A stretch of DNA of 29,799 nt from an uncultured Prevotella sp. (lineage in GTDB: Bacteria; Bacteroidota; Bacteroidia; Bacteroidales; Bacteroidaceae): assembly GCA_900541335.1 (NCBI GenBank), contig UQJC01000024.1, forward strand, positions 1 to 29,799, read 5' to 3'. Under the pieces are notes generated by a model that saw nothing but the letters and a program-made list of their open reading frames with translations, made no database searches and was not told the DNA's origin. How positions within the stretch are numbered: position 1 is the first letter of the stretch; the number at the start of each line of letters is the position of its first letter. The position numbers and the translations under genes were made by a program. This document shows positions 1-8,097 of this stretch, in pieces.

Positions 1-55
1 CCAGCGACCACACGCCCCCCAGACGCGTACTCTAACCGGACTGAGCTACATCCCG
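1..55 (-). tRNA. tRNA-Pro (GGG anticodon), 3' part cut by window edge
   Basis: The reverse complement begins CGGGATG (acceptor strand), then TA, a D-arm GCTC...GAGT, and an anticodon stem CGCGT/GCGTG (with wobble pairs) closing the loop CTGGGGG, which puts GGG in the anticodon position. This is the usual bacterial proline tRNA start. The T-arm is only begun and the 3' acceptor strand lies outside the window. Its 5' end faces the defence operon, so the operon is not inserted at the tRNA 3' end that integrases commonly use. Confidence 0.9.
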
Positions 56-66
56 AATTGCGGGCG

Positions 67-97
67 CAAAAGTATGCATTATTTTGTAATGAACCAA
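67..97 (-). promoter_or_regulatory. Bacteroidetes-type promoter of tRNA-Pro
   Basis: On the minus strand TTGG (94-97) is followed after exactly 19 bases by TACTTTTG (67-74). This matches the Bacteroidetes sigma factor pattern (TTTG or TTG-like -33 box, TAnnTTTG -7 box). The expected start is a few bases before the tRNA 5' end at 55. The same spacing recurs at 11861, 24352, 25389 and 27422. Confidence 0.75.
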
Positions 98-617
98 GCA
101 TTCACTCAACTTTTCTAAGAAAATGCTCCCATTTTCCAAGAAAAATCCCTGTTTTGCGATTAAGCAGTGCTATCTAGGACGTCTGAAAGGGTTATTTGGT
201 TGTTTATAGAAGAGAGGTCTAGGTTCGTGAAAAAACGATTCCGGTAGTTGCTGGCATATCAATAATTTTGGGGAGGAATTTGTATATTGGCAAGTATCCT
301 TGCACTATAGCAATTAGTTATGGGAAGTAGAGATGGGAGCGTTTACAGAAAAAAATATGGGGTCTTCTATTCATGAATGAAGAGATGAATCCAATAAAAT
401 AGGAGCAATACCCGCTCTAATATGTAAAATTGTGTGTATATTTGCGCTCTTGCTAAGTCAGTCTGTTATGTAAGATGTTAAAATAAATAGCAAGAAAGAT
501 TGTAAGGCTCTGTTGAATGCTCTTTCTTGATGTCTCTAATATGCCAATGTTGTATGTATGTAGACATAGGAAGAGGCCTTGATGGAGCACGATTTTTTAT
601 TTCCTAATCTGTAATTT
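98..617. other. Non-coding stretch between tRNA-Pro and the defence operon
   Basis: I see no convincing gene in this AT-rich stretch. It should contain the promoter of the downstream plus-strand operon. The -7-like octamers TAATTTTG (263-270) and TATATTTG (437-444) are present, but neither has a good TTTG or TTGG box 19 bases upstream, so the operon promoter is not assigned. Confidence 0.5.
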
Positions 618-1694
618 ATGATTCCGAGTTTTGAGGTATTTTTCTTTCCAGTACTATATATACTTGGTGACGGTAAGCCGTGGCATCGTGATGCATTGAG
701 AGACGCATGCGCTAAATATATGGGCTTTTCTGAAGAAGATCTTCAGGAAAGGGTTAATAGTGGACTGAAATTAAAGATTACAGATAGGCTTCATTGGTCA
801 ACCTTCTATTTGATAAAAGCAGGCTTGCTCATGCGTGTCGATAAGGCAACGGAGCAAATCACTGAGGCAGGGAAAGAATTACTTGCTCAAGGCATAGACA
901 GTTTAAATCGTCAGTATTTGCGCGAACACTATCAAGCGTATCGTTATTTTGAGCAGGAAACTCGCGAAGCAAGTAAGCGGCGTGAATTGATGAAGCGGGC
1001 GAACAAGCTAAAGGCGAATGCCCAGAAGCAATCAAAGAAGGCGGTGAATGAATCGAATGATTTAGTTGCTGATACGTCTACCGAAATAGTAAAAGAAAAA
1101 GAAGTAGTTCCTTATAAGAAGACCGCGAAAATGCAGGTGCAGACTGTAGAAACCCGATTGAGTGCCATTCATCAGGAAGTAGAAGATCTTACCAACGGCT
1201 TGATAGATGAGCTGAAAGGTATTGTCTCAAGCTTTGATAAACAAGAGTTTAAGAATTTGCTCCTTGAACTTTTTCCTAAAATGGGATACTCCTCTCAGTG
1301 GGAAGATTGTGCTTTGAAAGCTAAGATGGAGCATGCAGTCAATCTTTCAGGCTTCTTGAACTTTGACGAATTGGGGCTGAATAAAATATTTGTCATAGCA
1401 CATAATAACCCTGATGAAGAAATAAGTTCGTTGGATGTTCAATCCTTTATTGGGACATTGACCTCATTGGCGATATCACACGGTTTATATATTACCACAT
1501 CCACCTTTTCAGCGGAAGCCATAGAGTGGCAACTTATGAGTTCGTCAACTCGTTGTGTTTTAATCGATGGAGTTTCGTTAGCGAAGCTCATGATAAAGTA
1601 TAATATAGGAGTCGTTGTCAGAAAGGTCTTTGAAGTCAAAGACGTTGACACTGAGTATTTATTCACACACTTATCCAGATCATCAGACCAATGA
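618..1694 (+). CDS. Mrr-like protein: Mrr_N winged helix plus degenerate Mrr nuclease domain
   Basis: This is the first gene of the predicted defence operon. Residues 1-90 look like the Mrr N-terminal domain (PVLYILGDGK near 11-20, DRLHWSTFYLIKAGLL at 56-71, ITEAGKELL at 81-89), and the start matches that family. Residues 110-200 are charged and probably helical or coiled. Residues 207-332 align by eye with the Mrr catalytic fold: FKNLLLELFPKMGY, LGLNKIFV, VQSFIGTL, LYITTSTFS, VLIDGVSLAKLMI and IGV are all recognisable. The catalytic signature is missing, however. No DGGIDG-like aspartate is seen around 234-250, the QAK motif is replaced by IAH (260-262), and the early FE position is FK (211-212). 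I infer a DNA- or modification-sensing protein without nuclease activity. Its stop overlaps the methyltransferase start (ATGA). Confidence 0.85.
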   Translation: MIPSFEVFFFPVLYILGDGKPWHRDALRDACAKYMGFSEEDLQERVNSGLKLKITDRLHWSTFYLIKAGLLMRVDKATEQITEAGKELLAQGIDSLNRQYLREHYQAYRYFEQETREASKRRELMKRANKLKANAQKQSKKAVNESNDLVADTSTEIVKEKEVVPYKKTAKMQVQTVETRLSAIHQEVEDLTNGLIDELKGIVSSFDKQEFKNLLLELFPKMGYSSQWEDCALKAKMEHAVNLSGFLNFDELGLNKIFVIAHNNPDEEISSLDVQSFIGTLTSLAISHGLYITTSTFSAEAIEWQLMSSSTRCVLIDGVSLAKLMIKYNIGVVVRKVFEVKDVDTEYLFTHLSRSSDQ

Positions 1695-2797
1695 TAACCA
1701 AGAAGAAAACTTTGATTAAACCTGAAGAAAAAGTAGGCGTAGATGTTTTTTCTGGTGCAGGCGGTCTGAGCTTAGGTGCAGAAATGGCTGGCATTGATGT
1801 CAGGTATGCTGTAGAAATATGGCCCAGTGCTGCAAAAACGTACAAGAGGAATCATCAGAAAGCGATTGTATTCAATCAAGATATAAACTACATCGAGCCA
1901 AAGGATCGTATAAAAGAGCATGTGTTCATAATCATGGGCGGTCCCCCCTGTCAAGGCTTTTCAATGTCTAATCAGCGCAGAGAAGAGCATGGACGCACCA
2001 TGGAGAATCCCAAGAACCATTTGTTCAAACAGTTTGTGCGTTTCGTAAGAGATTTGCAGCCAGACTGGTTTCTGTTTGAGAATGTTGAGGGAATAGTCAA
2101 CGTGGAGAAGGGAGCGGTCATTGAAATGATATGTCAGAGCTTTCGCGATCTGGGATATACTATCAGTGAGCCTACAATATTATGGGCAAATGACTATGGC
2201 GTTCCGCAAAAGCGTAATAGGTGTTTCATCGTTGGCAATAGGGTAGGTGTAGATTTCAAATTCCCTCAGCCTTTTGACAATGAGGTAACGGTAGGTGACG
2301 CAATAGCAGATTTACCCAAGCTAAAGTCTGGTGATAATTTGGCAGAAACTCCCTATACTTTGAGTTTGGATGAATGCTCACCGTATGCTCGTTTGATGCG
2401 TGAGAGATCATTGTATTCGACTCAAAATCAAGTTTCCCTGAATAGCCCCCTCGTACTTGAACGATATAAATATATCAAGCAGGGTGAAAACTGGAGCAGT
2501 ATCCCGGAAAGGTTGATGATGAACTACAAGGACAAGGGGCGTTGTCACAGTGGTATATATAAGCGTTTGCGCGAAGATACCCCTTCCGTAGTTATCTCTA
2601 ACTATCGTAAGATGATGCTCATACATCCAACGCAAGATAGAGGCTTGTCGGTCAGAGAGGCTGCGCGTCTGCAAAGTTTCCCCGATGATTTCTACTTTGA
2701 AGGCCCTATCTCACATATACAACAGCAAATTGGCAATGCAGTTCCACCGCTTTTAGCAAAAGCGATAGTTCAGCAAATTCTATCGTACTATGAGTAA
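1691..2797 (+). CDS. dcm: DNA (cytosine-5-)-methyltransferase
   Basis: This enzyme transfers a methyl group from S-adenosylmethionine to C5 of cytosine and is the expected self-marking enzyme of the system. All key C5-MTase motifs are visible in order: motif I VDVFSGAGGLSLG (18-30, SAM binding), motif IV GGPPCQGFS (83-91, nucleophile Cys87), motif VI FENVEG (129-134), motif VIII QKRNR (173-177), motif IX around REAARLQSFPDDF (322-334) and motif X QQIGNAVPP (345-353). The variable target-recognition region is roughly 215-310. At 368 residues it is a normal single-domain length. No vsr mismatch-repair endonuclease gene lies beside it. It begins with ATGA over the previous stop and overlaps the next gene by 8 bases. 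The target sequence cannot be read from the protein. Confidence 0.97.
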   Translation: MITKKKTLIKPEEKVGVDVFSGAGGLSLGAEMAGIDVRYAVEIWPSAAKTYKRNHQKAIVFNQDINYIEPKDRIKEHVFIIMGGPPCQGFSMSNQRREEHGRTMENPKNHLFKQFVRFVRDLQPDWFLFENVEGIVNVEKGAVIEMICQSFRDLGYTISEPTILWANDYGVPQKRNRCFIVGNRVGVDFKFPQPFDNEVTVGDAIADLPKLKSGDNLAETPYTLSLDECSPYARLMRERSLYSTQNQVSLNSPLVLERYKYIKQGENWSSIPERLMMNYKDKGRCHSGIYKRLREDTPSVVISNYRKMMLIHPTQDRGLSVREAARLQSFPDDFYFEGPISHIQQQIGNAVPPLLAKAIVQQILSYYE

Positions 2798-4295
2798 GGA
2801 AAAGATAAACATCCCGCAGGCAGATATGCTTATGGGTTCTATGCGCTCAATGGGTTATTCCTTTGAGTCAGCTATAGCGGATGTGGTTGATAACAGCATT
2901 AGTGCTGGTGCGAAGAAAATTCGCGTACTGTTTCCTACTTCTCCCTTGGACGATTTAACCGTTGGCATCTTAGATGATGGCAAGGGTATGGATAACGATA
3001 CGCTTTTCGAAGCAATGAGATATGGTAGCTCATCTTCGGAAGATGTTAGAAATGAAGATGATTTAGGCCGCTTCGGACTCGGTCTTAAATCAGCTTCATT
3101 GTCACAGTGCCGCGTATTAACTGTGATCAGTTTGTATGAAGGAAAATACTCCTCGTACACCTGGGACTTTAATCATGTAAAGCAAACCAAGAAATGGACG
3201 TTGCTCTCTTTTACAAAAGCAGAAAGGGAAAAGCTTCCTTATTTCAAACTGCTGAAAGAACAAGGTGTAGGAACTTTGGTTCTGTGGTCCGATTTTGATA
3301 TTCTGTCAAAGTCTAATGATGGGCAAGTTTATGCAGCTCTTGACTCATTGAAGAGTTCGGTTGCGAAACACATGTCGCTCATATTTCACCGATATATGAG
3401 TCGCACCCGAAAGAAGGTGGCAATGTATGTCAACAATCAGAAGCTTAAACCATTGGATCCCTTCTTGGAAAATCATCAGAAAACCACTACCAAGAAAGAG
3501 CGAACCATTGCCGTTGTTGATAGTAACGGAATAGAGCAACAAATACATGTTCGTCCGTTTATACTTCCCTATTTGTCGGATATGACAGATAAGGATAAAA
3601 AGTTGATGGGGGGTGTCGAGGAAATGCGAACCAAGCAAGGCTTCTACGTTTATAGAAATGAGCGTCTGATCATATGGGGCAATTGGTTTGGTATGAAGCA
3701 ACGTAGCGAGCTAACCAAGAATGCCAGAATAAGAGTTGATATCCCCAATGCGTTGGACGACATTTGGAGTATTGACATCAAGAAGCAGGTAGCGCAGATA
3801 CCTAAGCGCATTCAGAATCAACTTAAATCGATGGTGAGAGAAGCCATGGAAATTTCTGTCACCAAGCAAACGCATAGAGGAAGACGACAAAAAATAGACG
3901 AAAGTATTGACTACATTTGGGATCGCATACAAGGCAGAGATAAGAGCTTCTTCTATAAAATCAATCGCGAAAGCGAATTGTTGAAGTTTGTGTTAGGCAA
4001 ATTGAGTGATGCTGATGTGGCATACGTAAATATGCTTCTCAACGAAATAGAGCGTAGTATTCCTATGCAACAGATATATCTCGATAAGTCTAATGACTGT
4101 ATCATTGAGGAGGAAGATAATCATAGAGAAGATGATATCTTTCAAATGGCTGTAACCATGATTGATTCAGGTGCGGCAATAAGTCCACTTACTACAAATC
4201 AACTAATCGATGATCTAATGAAGTCAGAACCTTTCTGCTTGTTTCAAGGGTTGAAGGGAAGACTCACAAAGTATTTTGACCATGAAGATGACTGA
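2790..4295 (+). CDS. GHKL (HATPase_c_3, MORC/MutL-like) ATPase of the defence system
   Basis: The N-terminal 120 residues carry the Bergerat ATP-binding fold. The N-box is ESAIADVVDNSISAGA (27-41, with Glu27, Asp34 and Asn35), the G1 box is LDDGKGM (61-67) and the G2 box is GRFGLGLKSAS (93-103). Residues beyond about 130 resemble the transducer-type region of MORC/MutL/Hsp90-like proteins, followed by a less recognisable C-terminus rich in acidic residues. ATPases of this type dimerise on ATP binding and clamp or remodel DNA. Comparative genomics (Iyer, Abhiman and Aravind, 2008) linked bacterial members to restriction-modification neighbourhoods with Z1 and cytosine methylase genes, which fits here. 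The ATG overlaps the methyltransferase stop by 8 bases. Confidence 0.93.
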   Translation: MSKEKINIPQADMLMGSMRSMGYSFESAIADVVDNSISAGAKKIRVLFPTSPLDDLTVGILDDGKGMDNDTLFEAMRYGSSSSEDVRNEDDLGRFGLGLKSASLSQCRVLTVISLYEGKYSSYTWDFNHVKQTKKWTLLSFTKAEREKLPYFKLLKEQGVGTLVLWSDFDILSKSNDGQVYAALDSLKSSVAKHMSLIFHRYMSRTRKKVAMYVNNQKLKPLDPFLENHQKTTTKKERTIAVVDSNGIEQQIHVRPFILPYLSDMTDKDKKLMGGVEEMRTKQGFYVYRNERLIIWGNWFGMKQRSELTKNARIRVDIPNALDDIWSIDIKKQVAQIPKRIQNQLKSMVREAMEISVTKQTHRGRRQKIDESIDYIWDRIQGRDKSFFYKINRESELLKFVLGKLSDADVAYVNMLLNEIERSIPMQQIYLDKSNDCIIEEEDNHREDDIFQMAVTMIDSGAAISPLTTNQLIDDLMKSEPFCLFQGLKGRLTKYFDHEDD

Positions 4296-7188
4296 AAAAG
4301 GTAAGGCCAACCTCAAAATAGTGGTAAAGGCCTGGTTGAGCCAGAAACAAAAGGCTGAAGCAGATTTAAGTATTGACGATTTAAAAGAGATTATACAATC
4401 TTCTTTGAACTTTTTTAGTATTGATGCTGATCAAGAAGATTTCAATGAATTGCTTCAAGACTTAGAGTACGAAGTGTTTTTGCGGCATACCACTGGGCAA
4501 GTCCTTTATGGCGAAGAGCATAACGATTCCCATGATTGGTATGATGATGAGAAGATATCTGATCATTCATTTTGGGAACGCTATCGTCGGTTCTTGATTG
4601 AGAAATCTTTTCTTGCAAAAAAGAGTCTTGATTTACTGGGGGAAAAGACTTTACCCGCCATTTTGAATTGTTTGGCTAATCCAAAGTCGGAATTTACAGG
4701 TAAACCCATATTGCGCAGGGGATTGATAATAGGTGATGTTCAGTCGGGAAAGACTTCGACCTATATCGGCATGATTTGTAAGGCTGCAGATGCAGGCTAC
4801 AAGGTTATAATCTTGTTGGCTGGTATTACAGAGTCATTGCGCCAACAAACCCAAGAACGTGTCGATGAAGGTGTGGTAGGGCGCACTTGTCTTAAGAGTG
4901 GATCAACTGGAATGGACTATAAGGTAGGCGTTGGCCACTACGCTTCCAAAATTCCAGCGTCTGCCTTTACTTCAGTGCAAAGGGATTTCGTCAGTGGCAA
5001 AGATGATATATCGTATTCTATCTCTACTACGAATTCGATAGTTGTCTTCGTCTGTAAGAAGAATGTTACTGTGCTCAATAAATTATATACTTGGTTGCGT
5101 AAGGCAAAAGTTGATTCAACAGGGTATGTGGATGCGCCATTGCTGCTTATTGATGATGAAGCAGATAACGCTTCCGTAAATACGCGGAAGGATGATTGCG
5201 ATCCGACAAAGACAAACAAATTGATACGAAACATCTGCAATTTGTTTACGGTATCTACCTACGTAGGGTTTACGGCTACTCCGTTTGCGAACATATTTAT
5301 CGACCCTGATTCGGTAGACCAAATGAAACAGGCAGACTTGTTTCCCGAAGATTTTATTTACGTCTTACCAACTCCATCCAATTATATCGGAGCAGATCGA
5401 CTCTTTTCAACAGAGGGTGATCACTATTCCAATTTAAGGTATATTGCGGACATCGAAGAGCCTGACTATGCTTCTGAGGAGTATAAGGAGGCTGTAAAGA
5501 ATGATATAGAATCTCTGAATCGTGGAACTTTTTACTTCCAACATAAGAAGGAGTGGGATGGTGAATTACCTGATAGTTTGCGTGAGGCTGTGCTCTGCTT
5601 CTTCTTGGCGAATGTTGTTCGTGACTTGCGTGGCGACTCTTCTGCGCCGAGGAGTATGCTTATCAATATGAGTCGCTTCGTCAAAGTGCAAGGGGTAATT
5701 AAAGAGCATGTTGAGGAAATATATCACGAAGTTTCCAGTGCAATCAAGTATGATTTTGATAAGAATCAGACCAAAAATGAGAAGCTTCCCCTCTTTAAAG
5801 AGCTGAGTGCGCTATGGGCGAAACACTTTTCCAACATTAAAGAGTTTACGGTCAGTCGTGTGCTCGATAAAACCAATCTACTGAACGCAATTAAGAATAT
5901 TAAGGTGCTTGTAGTCAATGGTTCAAAGATGAGTAACAAGTTAGACTATAAGGCAAATCCTCATTTACGTGTTATTGCGGTTGGTGGTTTGGCCTTGTCG
6001 CGTGGTTTGACACTGGAAGGACTTTTGGTCAGCTACTTCTATCGCAACACAGCTACGTTTGATGTCTTAATGCAGATGGGTAGATGGTTTGGCTATCGTC
6101 CTCACTACGATGATCTGTTTCAGGTTTGGACTTCGCAAGCAAGTGCCGCATGGTATAATGAGATATCTGAATCGGCGGAACTCTTAAAGGCGGACATAAC
6201 GCAAATGTGTGAGCAGCATTTAACTCCCAAAGACTTCGGTCTGAAAGTACGTGACAATTGTGCGGAGTTACAAATTACTGCCAGCAATAAGATGCGTTCA
6301 GCCAGTAGCTATGAAATGCGCGTTGGCTATTATGGTTCTATTTACGACACACCTTATTTGAGCTTGAACGCTGAGCAAAACAGAGAAAATCTGAAGGAGG
6401 TCGAAGCATTGGCAATGGCCTTATTCGAAGATGGGTATCAGTACCGATTTGCCGATGTAGAGCGTTACAAGTATAAGAACGTCAAGTCATCTGAAATTAA
6501 GAGTTCTCGCTATTTTGCAGATGTGCCGAAAGACATCGTCCGTGAGTTCTTATCAAGAATCAATAGCTCTCTGCTGAACGTCAACTTTAATGTCGAAACG
6601 ATTTTGTCCTTTATCGATAATCCTGAACACAAAGGTTTGGATCTATGGGATATCGTATTCGAAGGCGGTGAGAGTTCGCACATGTGTCAGATAGAACCGC
6701 TGTCAAACATAGAGTGTGCTAAACGTACATTGTATGATCACGGAAATGCGGTACAAATATCTTCACGTCGTCACATACTTGGTACGCGCGAAGGTAGGTT
6801 CTGCTTGACAGCAAATGAGATAAAACAAGCTGAGAATGCTTGTAGGCAAGCGTGGATAGATCAAGGACTATCCAAGCAGGAGGCCGATCAGAAAGATATA
6901 CCAGTCAAAGCGTACTTCAAGTATCTCGAAAAGCGTAAGCCAATACTGATTATCATGCCAATCCATCCCAATTTTGTTGAGGAAGATTCGACAAAGCCAA
7001 ATGGCAGGAGGTTCGATGAGTTTAAGAAAGCATTGGGTAACGACCAGTTGATAGCCTTTGCAATCGGATTTCCTGGGATTGCAAGCGATGAAACAGTCGT
7101 TTCATATCAGGTTAATAAAAATTGGCTTCGCCTGAATGGTTTTGAAGGGGAAGAATACACACCTAATGAAGAAGAATACGATGGATAA
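4288..7188 (+). CDS. Z1-domain superfamily II helicase-like ATPase
   Basis: This large predicted NTPase (966 residues from this start) is probably the motor or remodelling subunit. Walker A is GDVQSGKTS (149-157), Walker B is LLLIDDEAD (285-292), and a motif III-like GFTATPFAN is at about 327-335. The Z1-type C-terminal helicase signatures are GGLALSRGLTLEG (about 566-578) and MQMGRWFGYR (595-604), whose arginines are the likely finger residues. The start is a choice between ATG 4282, ATG 4288 and an unlikely TTG at 4276. I chose 4288 because it reproduces the 8-base ATG-NN-stop overlap seen at two other junctions in this operon. Z1 proteins are known partners of GHKL ATPases and cytosine methylases in predicted restriction systems. 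The substrate is presumably DNA. Confidence 0.93.
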   Translation: MTEKGKANLKIVVKAWLSQKQKAEADLSIDDLKEIIQSSLNFFSIDADQEDFNELLQDLEYEVFLRHTTGQVLYGEEHNDSHDWYDDEKISDHSFWERYRRFLIEKSFLAKKSLDLLGEKTLPAILNCLANPKSEFTGKPILRRGLIIGDVQSGKTSTYIGMICKAADAGYKVIILLAGITESLRQQTQERVDEGVVGRTCLKSGSTGMDYKVGVGHYASKIPASAFTSVQRDFVSGKDDISYSISTTNSIVVFVCKKNVTVLNKLYTWLRKAKVDSTGYVDAPLLLIDDEADNASVNTRKDDCDPTKTNKLIRNICNLFTVSTYVGFTATPFANIFIDPDSVDQMKQADLFPEDFIYVLPTPSNYIGADRLFSTEGDHYSNLRYIADIEEPDYASEEYKEAVKNDIESLNRGTFYFQHKKEWDGELPDSLREAVLCFFLANVVRDLRGDSSAPRSMLINMSRFVKVQGVIKEHVEEIYHEVSSAIKYDFDKNQTKNEKLPLFKELSALWAKHFSNIKEFTVSRVLDKTNLLNAIKNIKVLVVNGSKMSNKLDYKANPHLRVIAVGGLALSRGLTLEGLLVSYFYRNTATFDVLMQMGRWFGYRPHYDDLFQVWTSQASAAWYNEISESAELLKADITQMCEQHLTPKDFGLKVRDNCAELQITASNKMRSASSYEMRVGYYGSIYDTPYLSLNAEQNRENLKEVEALAMALFEDGYQYRFADVERYKYKNVKSSEIKSSRYFADVPKDIVREFLSRINSSLLNVNFNVETILSFIDNPEHKGLDLWDIVFEGGESSHMCQIEPLSNIECAKRTLYDHGNAVQISSRRHILGTREGRFCLTANEIKQAENACRQAWIDQGLSKQEADQKDIPVKAYFKYLEKRKPILIIMPIHPNFVEEDSTKPNGRRFDEFKKALGNDQLIAFAIGFPGIASDETVVSYQVNKNWLRLNGFEGEEYTPNEEEYDG

Positions 7189-8095
7189 CATATTGCAGAA
7201 GTTTATCAATGACTTTAGAACCGGCTTTTTTGTACGAGTCGGTTCTAAAGAGCATGATCTCTTTATCGGTAAAGATGATGAGGGACGTTACTGCTTTGAG
7301 TACAGGGGAAATTTTACTCCTGTAAAGCTTGTCGGCTCAGAGTTCCTCGCTATCAATCAATACAAAGACACTAATTCAACAAAAATCTTACGCATTTCGC
7401 TGGCGAAGGATGAGGTTATCGGATGCTTTAGTGCTTTCTGTGAAGATTTGACAGCGTCAGTCGAAGGAATCGTAGACGATAATGTAGTGTACAAAACCTT
7501 GATAGCACGATTTCAGTCGTGGCGCAAACTCTTTAAGAGTGATAACTCTGTCTTGACCGAGAATGAAATCATTGGGTTAATGGCAGAGCTTCTGTTCCTG
7601 AAGGACTGGGCAATACCGCATTGGGGTATAGACGAAGCGTTGTCGAGTTGGACTGGACCTGAATGTACGCATAAGGACTTTTCAAAAGGAAATGAATGGT
7701 TTGAAATTAAAGCAATCTCAAATGGTAAAGAAACTGTGCGCATTTCATCCATCGAGCAACTGGATAGCGAAGACGAAGGTTACTTATCCGTTTATAGCTT
7801 TGAGAAAATGAGTCCTTCGTTTGACGGTGTGAATTTGAACGCACTGGTTCAAGAATTTATGGATATCCTTAATACAGTACAGAAAGACTGTTTGCTTGAA
7901 AAGCTTTCTACTATCGGCTTTAACTTTTCTCCGGCGTATGATGGATATGTCTATGATATCAAAGACCAATCGTTCTACAAGGTGACGGAGGATTTCCCCC
8001 GCATTAGAAGGGCTTCCATCCCTCTTTCTATTAGTAAGGTTGCGTATGACTTGATTCTTTCTGAGATACAATGTTTTAAAGTTAATCTTGCTTAG
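7181..8095 (+). CDS. PD-(D/E)XK family nuclease (DUF4420-type)
   Basis: This is the likely DNA-cutting subunit. From the chosen start it has 304 residues, close to the usual length of DUF4420 proteins. The core motif is visible: a helix with GLMAELLFL (132-140, Glu136), then WTGPECTHKDF (157-167, Asp166), then the FEIKA strand (174-178, with Glu175 and Lys177) that carries the E-x-K pair. The start at 7181 gives an 8-base overlap with the Z1 stop (ATGGATAA). An ATG at 7136 or 7166 in the same frame would add 15 or 5 residues of doubtful value. DUF4420 proteins are typical neighbours of Z1 and AIPR genes. The catalytic residues appear intact, unlike those in the Mrr-like first gene. Confidence 0.88.
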   Translation: MDNILQKFINDFRTGFFVRVGSKEHDLFIGKDDEGRYCFEYRGNFTPVKLVGSEFLAINQYKDTNSTKILRISLAKDEVIGCFSAFCEDLTASVEGIVDDNVVYKTLIARFQSWRKLFKSDNSVLTENEIIGLMAELLFLKDWAIPHWGIDEALSSWTGPECTHKDFSKGNEWFEIKAISNGKETVRISSIEQLDSEDEGYLSVYSFEKMSPSFDGVNLNALVQEFMDILNTVQKDCLLEKLSTIGFNFSPAYDGYVYDIKDQSFYKVTEDFPRIRRASIPLSISKVAYDLILSEIQCFKVNLA

Positions 8096-8097
8096 TT

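Noticed and set aside
1..617. Integration of the defence island at the tRNA-Pro gene
   Set aside because: The island lies on the 5' side of the tRNA, whereas integrases generally use the 3' end. No integrase or repeated tRNA end is visible.
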